64,000 bases of DNA from Microbispora hainanensis. Its GTDB lineage: Bacteria; Actinomycetota; Actinomycetes; Streptosporangiales; Streptosporangiaceae. Location: positions 62,001 through 126,000 of the forward strand of contig NZ_VIRM01000018.1 in NCBI RefSeq assembly GCF_006874475.1. Reading direction: 5' to 3'. Every line of letters starts with the position of its first letter. Within the stretch, counting starts at the first letter, position 1. Below are positions 50,954 through 59,323 of the stretch, piece by piece. Made by a program: the position numbers and the translations under genes. Under the pieces are notes generated by a model, which ran no database searches, was not told the origin of the DNA, and saw only the letters and a list, made by a program, of their open reading frames with translations.

Positions 50954-52045
50954 GTGCGCACCGGACTCGTCTCGGGCATGACGGCGCTCGGGCTGGCGTT
51001 CCTGCCGGCCGTGGCGGCCTCGGGAGCGGCCCACCAGGGCGGCCAGGCCGGGAAGACCGCGCCGGCGTGGCGGCTGACCAAGGTGAACACCCTGCCCGGG
51101 GACGACGTGCTCGACGACGTGACGGTCCTCGGCAACGGGTCGGTGTGGGCGGCCGGTCACCGGGTCGTGAACAGCACGCGGCGGGGCCTGGTCGAGTGGT
51201 TCGACGGCCGATCGTGGAAGGTGCTCCCCGGCAGCCCGTCGTACGAGCTGAAGGCCGTGACCGCCGGCTCGGACAAGGACGTGTGGGTCTTCGGCCCGGG
51301 AAAGGCGAGCCGGTGGAACGGCCGGGCGTGGGCCACCTTCTCGCTCGGCAGCGGCTTCTCCGCGACGGACGCCGACGGAACGGGCGCGAAGGACGTCTGG
51401 GCGGTCGCCGGCTCGTCGGCTTCGGCCAGGCACTGGAACGGGTCGTCGTGGCGGAGCGTCCGGCTGCCGGCCCGCGCCGCCGCCGTCGACGCGTACAGGG
51501 CCGGTGACGTCTGGGCGGCGGGGAGCAGGGGCACCCGTCCCGCGATCATGCGGTGGAACGGGAAGTCCTGGGCGCTGGTGCCCACCCCCGCGATCAAACC
51601 GCCCGCTCCCGACGCCGCCGCGGTGCTCACCGACATCGCCGTCCTGGGCCCCCGCGACGTGTGGGCCGTCGGCGGCGTGAGCTGGGAGGGCACCAACGAC
51701 GAGGGCGACGACATGACGTACGACCGCCCCCTGGTCATGCACTGGAACGGCCGCTCGTGGACCGCCTCGGTCGGCACCGTCAACGCCCAGCCGTACACCG
51801 AGGTGGAGCCCGACGGCGCGGGCGGCGTGTGGGTGGTGCAGAGCGACTGGAACTCCACCCTGTGGCATGTCACGGGTTCGACGTGGCGGAGCACCCCGAT
51901 CCCCCGGAAGGCCGGCACGGACGCCGCGCTGTTCTCGATCGCGCGCAGGCCCGGGACGACGACGCTGTGGGGCGCGGGGTTCACCGTGCCGCAGGGCGAC
52001 CCCGACGACCCCTCGGCCAACGGCGCCTTCTGGCGTACCAACTAG
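50954..52045 (+). CDS. Secreted beta-propeller-like protein with WNG repeats
   Basis: A 363-residue product with a signal sequence (ALGLAFLPAVAASGA) and at least six repeats with the pattern DVWAVG...RWNGxxW (DVWVFGPGKASRWNGRAW, DVWAVAGSSASARHWNGSSW, RPAIMRWNGKSWALVP, LVMHWNGRSWTASV). The repeats form blades of a propeller of the Kelch/sialidase-like type used for binding. GTG 50954 is proposed; GTG 50933 is an alternative. Function unknown; probably a paired partner of the preceding gene. Confidence 0.75.
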   Translation: MRTGLVSGMTALGLAFLPAVAASGAAHQGGQAGKTAPAWRLTKVNTLPGDDVLDDVTVLGNGSVWAAGHRVVNSTRRGLVEWFDGRSWKVLPGSPSYELKAVTAGSDKDVWVFGPGKASRWNGRAWATFSLGSGFSATDADGTGAKDVWAVAGSSASARHWNGSSWRSVRLPARAAAVDAYRAGDVWAAGSRGTRPAIMRWNGKSWALVPTPAIKPPAPDAAAVLTDIAVLGPRDVWAVGGVSWEGTNDEGDDMTYDRPLVMHWNGRSWTASVGTVNAQPYTEVEPDGAGGVWVVQSDWNSTLWHVTGSTWRSTPIPRKAGTDAALFSIARRPGTTTLWGAGFTVPQGDPDDPSANGAFWRTN

Positions 52046-52090
52046 CCGGCGTACGGGTCACACCAGCTACGCGCCCTTCCGCCCTTCCGC

Positions 52091-52160
52091 GCAGGTCAGG
52101 CCTGCAGTCGGACAGATGTGACGAGCGCCACATCTCCTCTGCAGAAGCCTTCTGACCTGC
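52091..52160 (+). terminator. Nested hairpin, probable terminator
   Basis: GCAGGTCAG (52091-52099) pairs with CTGACCTGC (52152-52160), and AGATGTG (52114-52120) pairs with CACATCT (52129-52135) inside it. It lies between the propeller gene and the riboswitch. Confidence 0.65.
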
Positions 52161-52319
52161 CGCTTCGCGCTTTTGATCCCTTTTATGCAGCACTTACCCT
52201 TTTGATGCTCTTTGCGGCGGTATGGGGCTCTTGGTAGTTTCCTTGCCCATCGATGGGGTCCAAGTGACTCCGCCGTTACGAGCCCGGCCCCGCCGAGTTC
52301 GACCATCCACAGTCACCGT

Positions 52320-52500
52320 CGCCACGCCTCTCCGCCCCCCTGGGCGCCGGTGATGCCGAATCCGTGCAGCAAGGAGGCTCGGAGCCGGGGAACCAATCGA
52401 CCTTCGACGAAGGTCTGGGGTGAATCGGCGCGTCAGCGCCGTAGGGCGACTTCCCTGCCCGAATCCGTCAGCTAACCCGGTAGGCGCAAGCGGAAGACCA
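52320..52500 (+). ncRNA. ydaO/yuaA-type c-di-AMP riboswitch
   Basis: Sequence blocks match the ydaO consensus in order: GCCGAATCC, CGGAGCCGGGGAACC, GGGGTGAATC, TAGGGCGACTTCC, then CCCGAATCCGTCAGCTAACC with GGTAGGCG. The element binds c-di-AMP and usually turns off downstream cell-wall hydrolase genes. Here it precedes an NlpC/P60 gene, a known arrangement in actinobacteria. The exact ends are approximate. Confidence 0.92.
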
Positions 52501-52515
52501 AAGGGAGAGATCCCC

Positions 52516-53151
52516 CTGTTCACCAACTCCACCACTCTGCTCCGCATCGCCTGCGTCACGATCGGTGGCGCGGCGCTCACCGCGTCGGCCGGAGCATTGA
52601 GCGCACTCCCCGCAGCCGCCGCGTCGGCGACGGTGACATCCCCGCCCCCGGCCCCGGCCCCCGCCCCGGCCCTCACCTCGGCGGTCATCCCGCCCGCGCC
52701 TCCCACCACGACGACGACCACCACCACGTATCCCGCGCCCATGGCGGAGAACTCCGCCACGAGGAAGCTCACCAAGGCCGCTCTCCAGCAGGAGAAGGCC
52801 GAGCGCGCCATCAAGGTGGCGAAGAAGCAGCTCGGCGACCCGTACGTATGGGGCGCCACGGGTCCGGGGGCCTTCGACTGCTCCGGGCTGGTCCAGTTCG
52901 CCTGGCGCAAGGCCGGCGTCAAGCTCCCGCGTACGACGTGGGCGATGCTCGGCCACGCCAAGAAGAAGGTCTCCCTGTCGCGCCTCAAGCCCGGCGATCT
53001 CATCTTCACGAGTGGCGGCGGCCACGTGGGCATGTATCTCGGGCACAAAAAAGTGATCAGCGCCCCCCACAGCGGTGCGGTGGTCAGCGTCGACAGGCTC
53101 AACGCCTACTGGAGGGGCAGCTTCCTCACCGCCGTGCGCCCCGGCGTCTGA
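52516..53151 (+). CDS. Secreted NlpC/P60 peptidase
   Basis: A 211-residue exported protein with a signal peptide (ACVTIGGAALTASAGALSA), a Pro-Ala/Thr linker with an eight-Thr run, and an NlpC/P60 domain (about 100-211): YVWGATGPGAFDCSGLVQFAW with catalytic Cys, GDLIFTSGGGHVGMYLG with catalytic His, and a third polar residue in KVISAPHSG. It cuts peptidoglycan peptides. There is no ATG, GTG or TTG between the riboswitch and the signal; CTG 52516 with GGGAG upstream is the best start. A GTG at 52420 lies inside the riboswitch, and the first in-frame ATG (52741) would remove the signal peptide. Confidence 0.85.
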   Translation: MFTNSTTLLRIACVTIGGAALTASAGALSALPAAAASATVTSPPPAPAPAPALTSAVIPPAPPTTTTTTTTYPAPMAENSATRKLTKAALQQEKAERAIKVAKKQLGDPYVWGATGPGAFDCSGLVQFAWRKAGVKLPRTTWAMLGHAKKKVSLSRLKPGDLIFTSGGGHVGMYLGHKKVISAPHSGAVVSVDRLNAYWRGSFLTAVRPGV

Positions 53152-53165
53152 CCTGGAACGTCCTC

Positions 53166-53200
53166 GGTGGAGACGCACCGCCGCGCGGGGCGTCTCCACC
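53166..53200 (+). terminator. Rho-independent-like terminator of the NlpC/P60 gene
   Basis: GGTGGAGACGC and GCGTCTCCACC form a perfect 11-bp stem with a 13-base loop, 14 bases after the stop. Confidence 0.8.
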
Positions 53201-53229
53201 GCACCTCCACCGCATTCCACCGGAGGACA

Positions 53230-53766
53230 CGGCAGGAGCTATGTGTCCTTTCCTCCCTCGGCGGCTGGACCGCCGCCGAGATGGCCGTACGCGACACGGC
53301 GGGCGTCATCACCGGGCTGGTGCTGATCGACGCCGTGGGCGTGGACATCCCCGGCGAGCCGATCCGCGGCTTCTTCTCCCTGGACGCCCGCGGCGTCGCC
53401 GGATACTCCTGGCACGACTCGCAGCGCTTCTACGTCGACCCGGCCGGCGTCCCCGCCGACCAGCTCGCGCGCCGGGCGGCCGGCATGGCCACCATGCGTA
53501 CGCTGGCGGGCGACCCCTACATGCACGATCCCAAACTGCTCCGCCGGCTGCGGCACGTCGACGTGCCCGCACTCCTGGTGCGGGGGGAGAGCGACCGGAT
53601 CGTCACCCCCGCCTACGGCGACGCCTACGCCGGCGCTTTCGCCAACGGCCGGCTGGAGGTGATCCCGGAGGCCGGTCACCTGCCGCACATCGAGCAGCCC
53701 GCGGCCGCCTTCGCCGCGATCGACCGCCATCTGCACGCGACAGATTCCCCGGCGGCCACCGCGTAG
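53230..53766 (+). pseudogene. 5'-truncated alpha/beta hydrolase
   Basis: The readable frame starts abruptly at LSSLGGWTAAEMAVR, the region after the nucleophile elbow of an alpha/beta hydrolase, and continues through GVITGLVLIDAVG, YMHDPKLLRRLRHVDVPALLVRGESDRIVTPAYG and the final acid/His part (VIPEAGHLPHIEQPAAAF). The N-terminal half with the oxyanion loop is absent, the elbow has lost its first Gly, and no start codon with a ribosome site precedes it. The break occurs just after the terminator of the preceding gene, so this looks like a deletion remnant. Confidence 0.7.
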
Positions 53767-53809
53767 CTCACCGCTACCCGGTAGCCCGTCGTCACCCGGT
53801 AGCCCGCCG

Positions 53810-54799
53810 TCATCCGGCGGTCCTGCGGGCGGAGGCCGCGAGCCGGTCCGCGAGCGCGGCGACCCGGTCGCGCAGCTCGTCCGGCCGCTCGATGACGAAC
53901 GGCCGGTCGAGCGAGGCGAGCACCGGAGGCAGCCAGTCGAGCCGCTCCGCCCGCACCTCGATGCGGAGCCACCCCTCGTCCCCGGAATCCGCCGCGGGCG
54001 GCAGCTCCTCCACGGCCGCGACGGCGGCGGGAAGCCGGGCGCGGATCTGCTCGACCGTCCCCTGGATCCGCAGGACCACGTCGTGCCGATATCGAGCCGT
54101 GGCGAACCCGGCCAGGACGTGCTGCGCCGGATCGAACCCGGCGGGCGGCTCGAACGAGCCGGGCAGGGTCCTCGCGTCCGCGATGCGATCCAGCCGGAAG
54201 GTGCGATCCTCGCCGATCTCCGGATCCGCCCCCGTGACGTACCACCGGCCAGAATGGGCGACGAGCCCGTACGGATGCAGGGTGCGCTCGCTGCGCCGCC
54301 CGTCGGCGGCGGTGTACCTGATCGAGATCGGCCGGTGATGGCGCACCGCGTCGGCGACGCAGAGCAGCACCGCGGTCCCGGGAACGGCGGACTCGCCGGG
54401 CGGAGCCGTGAAGGCGAGGGATTCGAGCACGGTGTCGAGCCGGCGGGCGAGCCGCTCGGGCAGGACCCGCCGGATCTTGGCCGCCGCCGTCTCGCTCGCC
54501 GTGCCCGTCGCCGTCGTCAGCCCCGCGCGGCGACCGGCGACCAGCCCGAGCAGCACGGCGAGCGCCTCGTCGTCGCTCAGCATGAGCGGGGGCATGCGAT
54601 ATCCGGGGGCGAGGCGATAGCCGCCGTATCGGCCGCGCACCGACTCGACGGGAACGTCGAGGTCGATCAGGTGGTCCACGTATCGCCGCACGGTGCGCTC
54701 GTCGACGCCGAGCCGGTCGGCGAGCTCGGCCATCGTCCGGGTGCCGCCCGACTGCAGGAGCTCCAGCAGCGTGAGAACGCGATGAGTAGGTCGGGCCAC
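53810..54799 (-). CDS. WYL domain regulator (YafY type)
   Basis: A 329-residue transcription factor: HTH_11 domain at the N-terminus (VLTLLELLQSGGTRTMAELADRLGVDERTVRRYVDHL), then a WYL domain with RPISIRYTAADGRRSERTLHPYGLVAHSGRWYVTGAD and the WCX C-terminal extension (LRIEVRAERLDWLPPVLASLD). WYL domains bind nucleic-acid-like or small ligands. GTG 54799 is preferred over a longer frame to 55156. It diverges from the VOC gene and probably regulates it. Confidence 0.92.
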   Translation of the reverse strand: MARPTHRVLTLLELLQSGGTRTMAELADRLGVDERTVRRYVDHLIDLDVPVESVRGRYGGYRLAPGYRMPPLMLSDDEALAVLLGLVAGRRAGLTTATGTASETAAAKIRRVLPERLARRLDTVLESLAFTAPPGESAVPGTAVLLCVADAVRHHRPISIRYTAADGRRSERTLHPYGLVAHSGRWYVTGADPEIGEDRTFRLDRIADARTLPGSFEPPAGFDPAQHVLAGFATARYRHDVVLRIQGTVEQIRARLPAAVAAVEELPPAADSGDEGWLRIEVRAERLDWLPPVLASLDRPFVIERPDELRDRVAALADRLAASARRTAG

Positions 54800-54892
54800 G
54801 TCACACAATCTAGTGACAATACTGGGCGGTTTCTGTCCGGTATCCGCCCTAGTGTTCCCGGGAGAACGACCCCGGGAACCAGGGAGATCACC

Positions 54893-55291
54893 ATGGACTT
54901 CGTATCCATCCGCATCATCACCGACGACGTCGCACGCCTCGTGGGCTTCTACGAGCGGGCCACGGGCGTGCGGGCACGTTGGGCGAGCGAGGATTTCGCC
55001 GAGATCAAGACCGCCTCCGCCACCCTCGCGATCGGCAGCACCCGCACCGTCCCGCTCTTCGCGCCCGGCGCCGCCCGGCCGTCCGACAACCACAGCGTGA
55101 TCGTCGAGTTCCTCGTCGACGACGTGGACGGCGTGCACCGGAGCCTGGCCGGCCACGTCGAGGAGTTCGTCCAGGAGCCCACCACGATGCCGTGGGGCAA
55201 CCGGTCGCTCCTGCTGCGCGACCCCGACGGCAACCTGGTCAACTTCTTCACCCCCGTCACCCCGGCCGCCGTCGCGAGGTTCACCCGCTGA
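54893..55291 (+). CDS. VOC family (glyoxalase-like) protein
   Basis: A 132-residue single-domain VOC protein: VSIRIITDDVARLVGFYERATGV at the N-terminus, NHSVIVEFLVDDVDGVHRSL in the second half and the RDPDGNLVNFFTPV metal-site ending. Enzymes of this superfamily include glyoxalase I, dioxygenases and resistance proteins. ATG 54893 follows GGGAG by 6 bases. Upstream, TTCCCGGG (54855-54862) and CCCGGGAA (54871-54878) form a leader hairpin. Its 3' end overlaps the GH68 gene by 11 bases. Confidence 0.9.
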   Translation: MDFVSIRIITDDVARLVGFYERATGVRARWASEDFAEIKTASATLAIGSTRTVPLFAPGAARPSDNHSVIVEFLVDDVDGVHRSLAGHVEEFVQEPTTMPWGNRSLLLRDPDGNLVNFFTPVTPAAVARFTR

Positions 55292-56465
55292 CGGCTCCCG
55301 CGGACTCGGGAACGACCACGGAAGTGGCGTCCTCGCGCAGGGTGAGTTCGAGAACCGGCGCGATCGTCCCGCCGAAGGCGGCCCTCGCCGCGGCGGGCCC
55401 GGCCGTCCACGGATCCGGCCCTCCGATGGCGCGGTAGTTGAGGAAGCTCACGACCTTCAGGTCGGGCAGGACCAGCCAGGCGTACGCCTGGTCGGGCTCC
55501 TCCACGGGATTGGCCAGCACGAGCCCCGAGCCGTTCAGCGGCGCGTACGGCCCGGCGAGGGCGGGCGCGACGAAGCCGTAGAGCCCGGTGGGGGCGCTTC
55601 CGCGAGGGTGGAACGACTGCCGCTGCGTGCAGAAGAAGAGGTAGTACGACGACCCGTGCACCACGATGTGCGGCCGTTCGATCTCGTGGTTGACGCCGTC
55701 GGCCACGAGGAGGGGCGGCCGCAGCGACCAGCCGCCCGGTTCGGCCGCGGCGAGGGCCACCGCGCCCATGAAGGGGTGGTCCGCGCCGGGGGACGCCGCG
55801 ACGGACGCGGCGACGAGCAGATATTCGCGTCCGTCGGCGGGGTCGCGGAACCAGCCGGGATCACGGAAGGCCTTGATCCGCCCGGGTCCTCCCTCGATCT
55901 CGTCGGCGGGCAGGTAGGTCACGCCGTCGGAGCGGAGGACCTCCCGGTGCTCGGCGGCCTGGTCGAGCAGGATCCGGCCGCCGTCGGTGACCAGCCGGGT
56001 GCGGGCCTCCACGACGGTCTGGGCGAACGTCGGGCGGGCCTCCCCCCGGCGGCCGGCGGCCGTGTAGAACACCGACACCGTGCCGTCCGCCCTGCGGACC
56101 GTCGACCCCGACCATTCGCGGCTGCCCGGCGAGGCGCCGTCGGCGAAGACGTGGCCGAGGTCGGCCCAGCCGCCGGCGTCCCTGGCGAGCAGCCGGAGAC
56201 GGGCGCGGTCGTGACGCTCCTCGGGGTGGCCGAGCGCGGGCGCGGCGAGCGCGATCCACAACTCACGGCCCCCGGCCACGGTCGTCGAGCCGTCCTCCTC
56301 CTGGATCGGCCACAGATCCCAGATGTCGTCGTGGGGGAGCACACGCGGCGGCGAGGGAAGGCCGATGACCGGCGCCGTCGTCGCCGGGCCGCCGACCGGC
56401 GCGGCGAGGTGCCCCCGCGTCCAGCGCGCGGGCTCGCCCCGCACCGGTTCGGCGACGCCGTTCAC
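55281..56465 (-). CDS. GH68 family fructosidase, no signal peptide
   Basis: A 394-residue glycosidase with the GH68 five-blade pattern. DDIWDLWPIQ (46-55) contains the nucleophile Asp50, REWSGSTVRRADG follows, IKAFRDPGWF is the RDP motif of the transition-state stabiliser, EIERPHIVV carries the acid/base Glu and YYLFFCTQ is the conserved blade strand. GH68 enzymes hydrolyse sucrose or make and cut fructans. Most are secreted, but here there is no signal peptide and the gene ends an ABC-transporter operon, so it should act on imported fructosides. The start is GTG 56465. The gap of 157 bases from the kinase gene has only a small hairpin. Confidence 0.88.
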   Translation of the reverse strand: MNGVAEPVRGEPARWTRGHLAAPVGGPATTAPVIGLPSPPRVLPHDDIWDLWPIQEEDGSTTVAGGRELWIALAAPALGHPEERHDRARLRLLARDAGGWADLGHVFADGASPGSREWSGSTVRRADGTVSVFYTAAGRRGEARPTFAQTVVEARTRLVTDGGRILLDQAAEHREVLRSDGVTYLPADEIEGGPGRIKAFRDPGWFRDPADGREYLLVAASVAASPGADHPFMGAVALAAAEPGGWSLRPPLLVADGVNHEIERPHIVVHGSSYYLFFCTQRQSFHPRGSAPTGLYGFVAPALAGPYAPLNGSGLVLANPVEEPDQAYAWLVLPDLKVVSFLNYRAIGGPDPWTAGPAAARAAFGGTIAPVLELTLREDATSVVVPESAGAVSG

Positions 56466-56622
56466 GCGGCACCCCCGTCACGTCGCCGTCCCCCGGCGAG
56501 CACCTCGTGCGCGCCGGACCGGGTCTCCGGTCCGGGCGTGCCGTGTCGCCGCCCCCATGCCGCCATTCGAAGAACCTCCAACTCGATCGCGCGGGGCGTT
56601 TCCCCGCACGTCTCAGAAAGCG

Positions 56623-57537
56623 TCACCACGACGCGGGTGCATCGGGCCGGGCCGCGCGTGCGAGCTCCACGGCTCCGGCCACCCCCGAACGGTCGCCGAG
56701 ACCGGGGCCGGCGACGTACTCGTCCATGGCCGCAGGGCCGGCGGGCACCGGCGGCCCCGGATAACCGGCGGTGAGCGTGAGCAGCCGCGCCCGCACGGCG
56801 GGGAGCAGCGCGGGGTGCTTGGCGACGCCCCCGCCGACGACGATGCGCTCGGGCGACAGCGCGTAGGTCAGGTTCACGACCGCGAGAGCGATGTATTCGG
56901 CCTCGAGTTCCCAGGCCGACGGGTCGTCCAGGTGCTCGGCGCGACGCCCCCATCGGCGGCGCATCGCCTCGCCCGACGCGAGCCCTTCGAGGCAGTCGCC
57001 GTGGAAGGGACAGCTCCCCGCGAACGGGTCCCTGACCGCGTCGTGCGGGATGCGGATGTGCCCGAACTCGGGATGCAGGAGCCCGTGCACGAGCCCGCCG
57101 TTCACCACCGCACCCACGCCGATGCCGGTGCCCACGGTCATGTACGCGATCGTGCCGAGCCCCTCGCCCGCTCCGCGACGCCACTCCCCCAGCGCGGCGG
57201 CGTTGACGTCGGTGTCCAGGCGGACGGGTACGCCCAGCGCGGCGCGGAAGGGAGAGACGACGTCGACGTCCGCCCAGCCCGGCTTGGGCGTGGCCAGGAT
57301 GCGGCCGTACGTCGGCGAGCCCGGGCGCACGTCCACCGGGCCGAAGGTGCCGACGCCGAGCGCGGCGACAGGCCCATGGGCGCCGAAGAACCGCAGCGCG
57401 GCGCCGATGGTCGTCTCCGGCGTCGTCGTGGGGATCACCTCGGTCGCGAGGACGTCTCCCCCGGCGCCGGCGACCGCGCACACCCACTTCGTCCCGCCCG
57501 CCTCGATTCCCCCGAAGAACGGGGCAGTTCCGTCCAC
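56623..57537 (-). CDS. ROK family sugar kinase (fructokinase-like)
   Basis: A 304-residue kinase: GGIEAGGTKWVCAVAG is the N-terminal phosphate loop, LDTDVNAAALGEWRRGAGEG and YMTVGTGIGVGAVVNGGLVHG hold the catalytic Asp and ATP loop. HPEFGHIRI and the zinc-type CPFHGDCLEGLASG motif follow. This variant (GIEAGGTK, HGDCLEG) is typical of ROK fructokinases. GTG 57537 is preferred over 57546 because of AAGGGG spacing. It phosphorylates fructose released by the GH68 enzyme in the same operon. Confidence 0.9.
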   Translation of the reverse strand: MDGTAPFFGGIEAGGTKWVCAVAGAGGDVLATEVIPTTTPETTIGAALRFFGAHGPVAALGVGTFGPVDVRPGSPTYGRILATPKPGWADVDVVSPFRAALGVPVRLDTDVNAAALGEWRRGAGEGLGTIAYMTVGTGIGVGAVVNGGLVHGLLHPEFGHIRIPHDAVRDPFAGSCPFHGDCLEGLASGEAMRRRWGRRAEHLDDPSAWELEAEYIALAVVNLTYALSPERIVVGGGVAKHPALLPAVRARLLTLTAGYPGPPVPAGPAAMDEYVAGPGLGDRSGVAGAVELARAARPDAPASW

Positions 57538-57542
57538 GCGCG

Positions 57543-58367
57543 TCACCCCTTCAGGGAGCCTTGGAGCAGAGCCGTGACGAACCGGCGCTGGAAGATCAGG
57601 AAGACCACGAGTGTAGGGGTCAGGATCAGCAGCGACCCCGCGCAGAGCAGCGGCATGTTGGTGCCCCACTGCCCCTGGAAGGCGCCCAGGGCCCCGGACA
57701 TCGTCCGTTTCAACGGATCGTCGACGAGGACGATCGCCAGGAGGAACTGATTCCAGGTCCACAGGAACAACAGGATGGCCAGGGACGACAGCGCCGGCAT
57801 GGCCAGCGGCACGTGGATGCGCCAGAAGAGCTGCCACACGTTCGCGCCGTCCATCCGGGCGCTCTCCGACAGCGCGTCGGGCACGTTGACGAAGTGCGCC
57901 CGCATCCAGAAGACCGCGAACGGCATGAACAGCCCGATGAGCGGCAGGATGATCGCCCACCTGGTGTTCAGCAGCCCCATGTCGCGCACCTGGTAGTACA
58001 GCGGCGTGATGATGCCCTCGAACGGCAGCGTCAGCCCGAGCACGAACAGCAGGAACACCAGGTTGCGTCCCGCCATCCGCAGGTGACCGATGGCGAACCC
58101 CGCCAGCGTCCCGAGCAGCAGCGAGAGGGGCACCACGCCGAGCACGATGAGCGTGCTCGACTTCACCAGCTCGATCATCCGGGCGGCCTTGAACGCCTCG
58201 GCGAAGTTGCCCCACTGCGGATCGCTCGGCCACTCCAGGCCCGAGGGGTAGCTGCCGGACGGGTGCAGTGCGGTGACGAACAGGCTGACGAACGGCATGA
58301 GCGTGACCGCCATCAGCACGACGAGCAGCAGCCTTCCGGTCCACGTCTCCCGACGCCCGACGATCAT
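57543..58367 (-). CDS. Carbohydrate ABC transporter permease (MalG type)
   Basis: A 274-residue inner-membrane permease with six helices, including LLLVVLMAVTLMPFVSLFVTAL and LVFLLFVLGLTLPFEGIIT. The cytoplasmic EAA motif, DALSESARMDGANVWQLFWRIHVPLAMPAL, contacts the ATPase. It pairs with the MalF-type permease; their genes overlap (ATGA). The ATPase (MsiK-like) is not in the operon, as usual in actinomycetes, where one ATPase serves several sugar systems. Confidence 0.93.
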   Translation of the reverse strand: MIVGRRETWTGRLLLVVLMAVTLMPFVSLFVTALHPSGSYPSGLEWPSDPQWGNFAEAFKAARMIELVKSSTLIVLGVVPLSLLLGTLAGFAIGHLRMAGRNLVFLLFVLGLTLPFEGIITPLYYQVRDMGLLNTRWAIILPLIGLFMPFAVFWMRAHFVNVPDALSESARMDGANVWQLFWRIHVPLAMPALSSLAILLFLWTWNQFLLAIVLVDDPLKRTMSGALGAFQGQWGTNMPLLCAGSLLILTPTLVVFLIFQRRFVTALLQGSLKG

Positions 58368-59317
58368 GAGGACCTGTCCTTGGTGAGCCACTGGATGGGA
58401 AGGGCGACGAGGAGGACGAGCACCATGAGCACGACGGCCAGCGCGGACGCCATGCCCACCTGCCGCTCGGTGAAGGCCAGATAGTAGATCTCCAGACCCG
58501 GGACCATGGTCGCGTTCCCCGGGCCGCCCTGTGTGGAGACGTACACGATGTCGAAGCTCGCCAGCGCGGCGATCACGGTCACCGTGACGCAGACGCCGAT
58601 CTCCTGCCGCAGGCTGGGCACGGTGATCGAGACGAACTCGCGCAGCGGTCCCGCTCCGTCCATCCGGGCCGCCTCGTAGAGCGCCGGATCGATCTTGCTC
58701 ATGCCGGACAGCAGAAGGATCGTGCACAGGCCGAGCAGCACCCACGCCCCGATCACGCCGACCGCCGGCAGGGCCGTGGAGAAGTCGCCCAGCCACGCGC
58801 GGGCCACCCCGCCGAGCCCGGCCCACCTGAGCAGCTGGTTGACCAGCCCGGTCGACGACAACAGCCAGCTCCAGGCGATGCCTGCGGCGACGAGCGGGAT
58901 GACCTGCGGCAGGAACAGGACCGTCCGCGCCACCAGGGCGAGCCGGCTCGTGGCGATCCGCCGGATCGTCGAGGCGATCGCGAGGCTCAGCACGACCGGG
59001 ATCACGCTGAAGAAGACGATCAGCTTGACCGCGTTGAGGATGGAGGCGAACAGGTCGGGGTCGGTGAAGACCTTGACGTAGTTGCCCAGCCCGGCCCAGG
59101 TGGACGTGCCGATGCCGTCCCAGCGATACATCGAATACTGGACGGTCAGGGCGATCGGCCGCAGCACGAAGACCGCGTAGACGATGAGCGCCGGAGCCAC
59201 GAACAGCCAGGCCACCCATCCCGGCGTGCGGAGCCCCGCCGCGCGGGCGGAGCTCCGCTTCCTCCGCCCGCCCGCGCCCTCGACGGACTCGTTCGAGCGG
59301 AGAGTCGGCCGTGTCAT
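58364..59317 (-). CDS. Carbohydrate ABC transporter permease (MalF type)
   Basis: A 317-residue permease: basic N-terminus, WLFVAPALIVYAVFVLRPIALTV as helix 1, further helices (LVARTVLFLPQVIPLVAAGIAW, VIGAWVLLGLCTILLLSG) and the EAA loop DPALYEAARMDGAGPLREFVSITVPSL. It forms a heterodimer with the MalG-type partner. The start is ATG 59317, six bases after the binding-protein stop. Confidence 0.93.
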   Translation of the reverse strand: MTRPTLRSNESVEGAGGRRKRSSARAAGLRTPGWVAWLFVAPALIVYAVFVLRPIALTVQYSMYRWDGIGTSTWAGLGNYVKVFTDPDLFASILNAVKLIVFFSVIPVVLSLAIASTIRRIATSRLALVARTVLFLPQVIPLVAAGIAWSWLLSSTGLVNQLLRWAGLGGVARAWLGDFSTALPAVGVIGAWVLLGLCTILLLSGMSKIDPALYEAARMDGAGPLREFVSITVPSLRQEIGVCVTVTVIAALASFDIVYVSTQGGPGNATMVPGLEIYYLAFTERQVGMASALAVVLMVLVLLVALPIQWLTKDRSS

Positions 59318-59323
59318 CGGTGC

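Noticed and set aside
52420-52515. GTG 52420 as start of the NlpC/P60 gene
   Set aside because: It lies inside the highly conserved part of the ydaO riboswitch, and the extra residues do not form a signal peptide.
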